A stretch of 64,000 nucleotides of DNA from Chitinivibrionales bacterium (GTDB lineage Bacteria; Fibrobacterota; Chitinivibrionia; Chitinivibrionales; WJKA01): NCBI GenBank assembly GCA_014728295.1, contig WJLW01000039.1:1-64000 (forward strand). Reading direction: 5' to 3'. A model generated the notes under the pieces. It was not told the origin of the DNA. It searched no databases and saw only the letters and a program-made list of their open reading frames with translations. Shown here piece by piece: positions 63,053 through 64,000 of the stretch. The translations under genes were made by a program, and so were the position numbers. How positions within the stretch are numbered: the first letter of the stretch is position 1; the number at the start of each line of letters is the position of its first letter.

Positions 63053-64000
63053 ATGTTCCACTACAAACCACTTCTGCTTCACTATTTCATCACCAATCGC
63101 TGCAATGCCAGGTGTTCGTTTTGTGACATCTGGTGTGAAAAGCCCAAAGCCGATGCGCAACTTGCAAATGTAAAGATTAACCTGCGCCATGCACGGAGCG
63201 CTGGATGCCGGTTTGTGGATTTTACCGGTGGCGAGCCCCTGCTCAACAGCGAATTGCCGGCTTTTCTCCTACATGCGAAGCAGCTCGGATTCATTACGTC
63301 GGTTACGACAAATTGTCTGCTGTTTGAGCAGCGTGCGGCAGAACTGGCCGGTCTGGTAGATTTGCTGCACTTTAGTATTGATGCTGATACTGCAGCCCAT
63401 CATGACAGAATACGAGGTGTTGCCTCATTCCGGCAGGTAGTGAATGCTATTCCGCTTGCTTTGCACCACGATCTGGTGCCCGACCTGTTGTTTACTTATA
63501 CGGATGAAAATATCGATGCTGTTGAAGGCGTGTATGCATATGCCAAAACGTATCGCCTCATGTTGATTCTTGATCCGGTTTTTGCTACGGAGTCTTCGGA
63601 TACCGTAACCGTTCTAACCCATCAAAAAGCGCGCCGGTTTGCCCGGCGACCGGGGGTTTATCTCAATCCGGCACATCTTCGTTTGCGAAAGCAGGGCGGG
63701 AATCAGCCTGATCGGCCGGCATGTCGTGCAGTTACATCAACCGTCGTGATTCTGCCTGATAACAGACTGGCCCTGCCGTGCTACCACCATTTTTCAAATA
63801 CTATTGCCTTGCAAGGCAATCTCTTGGAAGAGTTGCAGAACACATTACGCCTGAACGCAGAGCGCTATCAGGGTAAATATCCCTTTTGCAACGGGTGTCA
63901 CATAAATTGCTACTTTGATCCATCTTTTTCGAGTCAAATAAATCGATTAACTTTGCTCAGCTCTTTTGCCAAGCTGAAATACGCTTTCTGGAAATATGTA
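63053..64000 (+). CDS. Radical SAM protein with SPASM-like C-terminus (partial)
   Basis: The frame is open from ATG 63053 to the last base of the window (316 codons), so the 3' end is missing. The 4Fe-4S motif CNARCSFC (CxxxCxxC) is in TNRCNARCSFCDIWCEKP, followed by FVDFTGGEPLLNSELPAFL (GGEP motif). Near the window end CNGCHINCYFDP and an earlier LPCYHHF provide further cysteines, like an auxiliary-cluster (SPASM/Twitch) domain. It directly follows a glycosyltransferase, so a role in modifying a surface polymer or lipid carrier is suggested by context only. Confidence 0.88.
   Translation, partial: MFHYKPLLLHYFITNRCNARCSFCDIWCEKPKADAQLANVKINLRHARSAGCRFVDFTGGEPLLNSELPAFLLHAKQLGFITSVTTNCLLFEQRAAELAGLVDLLHFSIDADTAAHHDRIRGVASFRQVVNAIPLALHHDLVPDLLFTYTDENIDAVEGVYAYAKTYRLMLILDPVFATESSDTVTVLTHQKARRFARRPGVYLNPAHLRLRKQGGNQPDRPACRAVTSTVVILPDNRLALPCYHHFSNTIALQGNLLEELQNTLRLNAERYQGKYPFCNGCHINCYFDPSFSSQINRLTLLSSFAKLKYAFWKYV

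Overview
The window is a piece of chromosome from a motile Gram-negative bacterium with an outer membrane. Evidence for this is an Omp85-type assembly protein, many lipobox lipoproteins, porin-like barrels, a PorV/PorQ-like protein and a flagellar operon. Several secreted proteins end in FlgD-Ig / type IX sorting-like modules, TPR and carboxypeptidase-regulatory repeats are abundant, and ispF is of a divergent subfamily. Together these point to the FCB group, most likely a relative of Fibrobacterota (Chitinispirillum/Chitinivibrio-like). That assignment is inference; comparing the 23S fragment with a reference set would settle it.

Layout. 1-810: end of an rRNA operon (3' part of 23S, 5S, strong terminator). 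955-4144: exported sulfatase, then an opposing pair of Fe-alcohol dehydrogenase and ABM monooxygenase. 4460-11827: flagellar operon flgB-flgC-small ORF-fliE-fliF-fliG-fliH-fliI-fliJ behind a textbook sigma-54 promoter, running into a 1531-residue secreted protein that overlaps fliJ. 16515-28540: secreted and TPR proteins, a STAS/DUF2225-like fusion, a HExxH metallopeptidase with a lipoprotein, a giant malectin plus carboxypeptidase-regulatory-repeat protein, and a DUF5714 protein. 28654-29585: dienelactone hydrolase and the start-less remnant of a DUF1801/YdeI gene.

29620-32242 is the most unusual locus. Two genes 13 bases apart encode an EIIA - pyruvate-kinase-C-like - diadenylate cyclase fusion and a RelA/SpoT synthetase - TPR fusion, so c-di-AMP and (p)ppGpp synthesis appear to be co-transcribed. 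Divergent from them run ispF, an M48 metalloprotease fused in frame to another truncated secreted protein, a lipoprotein and a SMUG1-type uracil-DNA glycosylase. Next come a B12-type radical SAM protein with a U32 protein, a periplasmic thioredoxin, a barrel protein with mltG, rnpB and an Omp85 protein.

43049-61717 lies entirely on the minus strand apart from one zinc-ribbon gene. It holds fmt-rsmB followed by lipoproteins, a STAS protein and a TPR protein; an envelope operon (1220-residue TPR protein, Crp/Fnr regulator, PASTA protein, TPR lipoprotein, LolB-like lipoprotein, PorV-like protein); and acpS among outer-membrane and calcium-motif lipoproteins. The window ends in a GT2 glycosyltransferase and a radical SAM gene cut by the edge. 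No tRNA, insertion sequence, prophage or CRISPR array was recognised.
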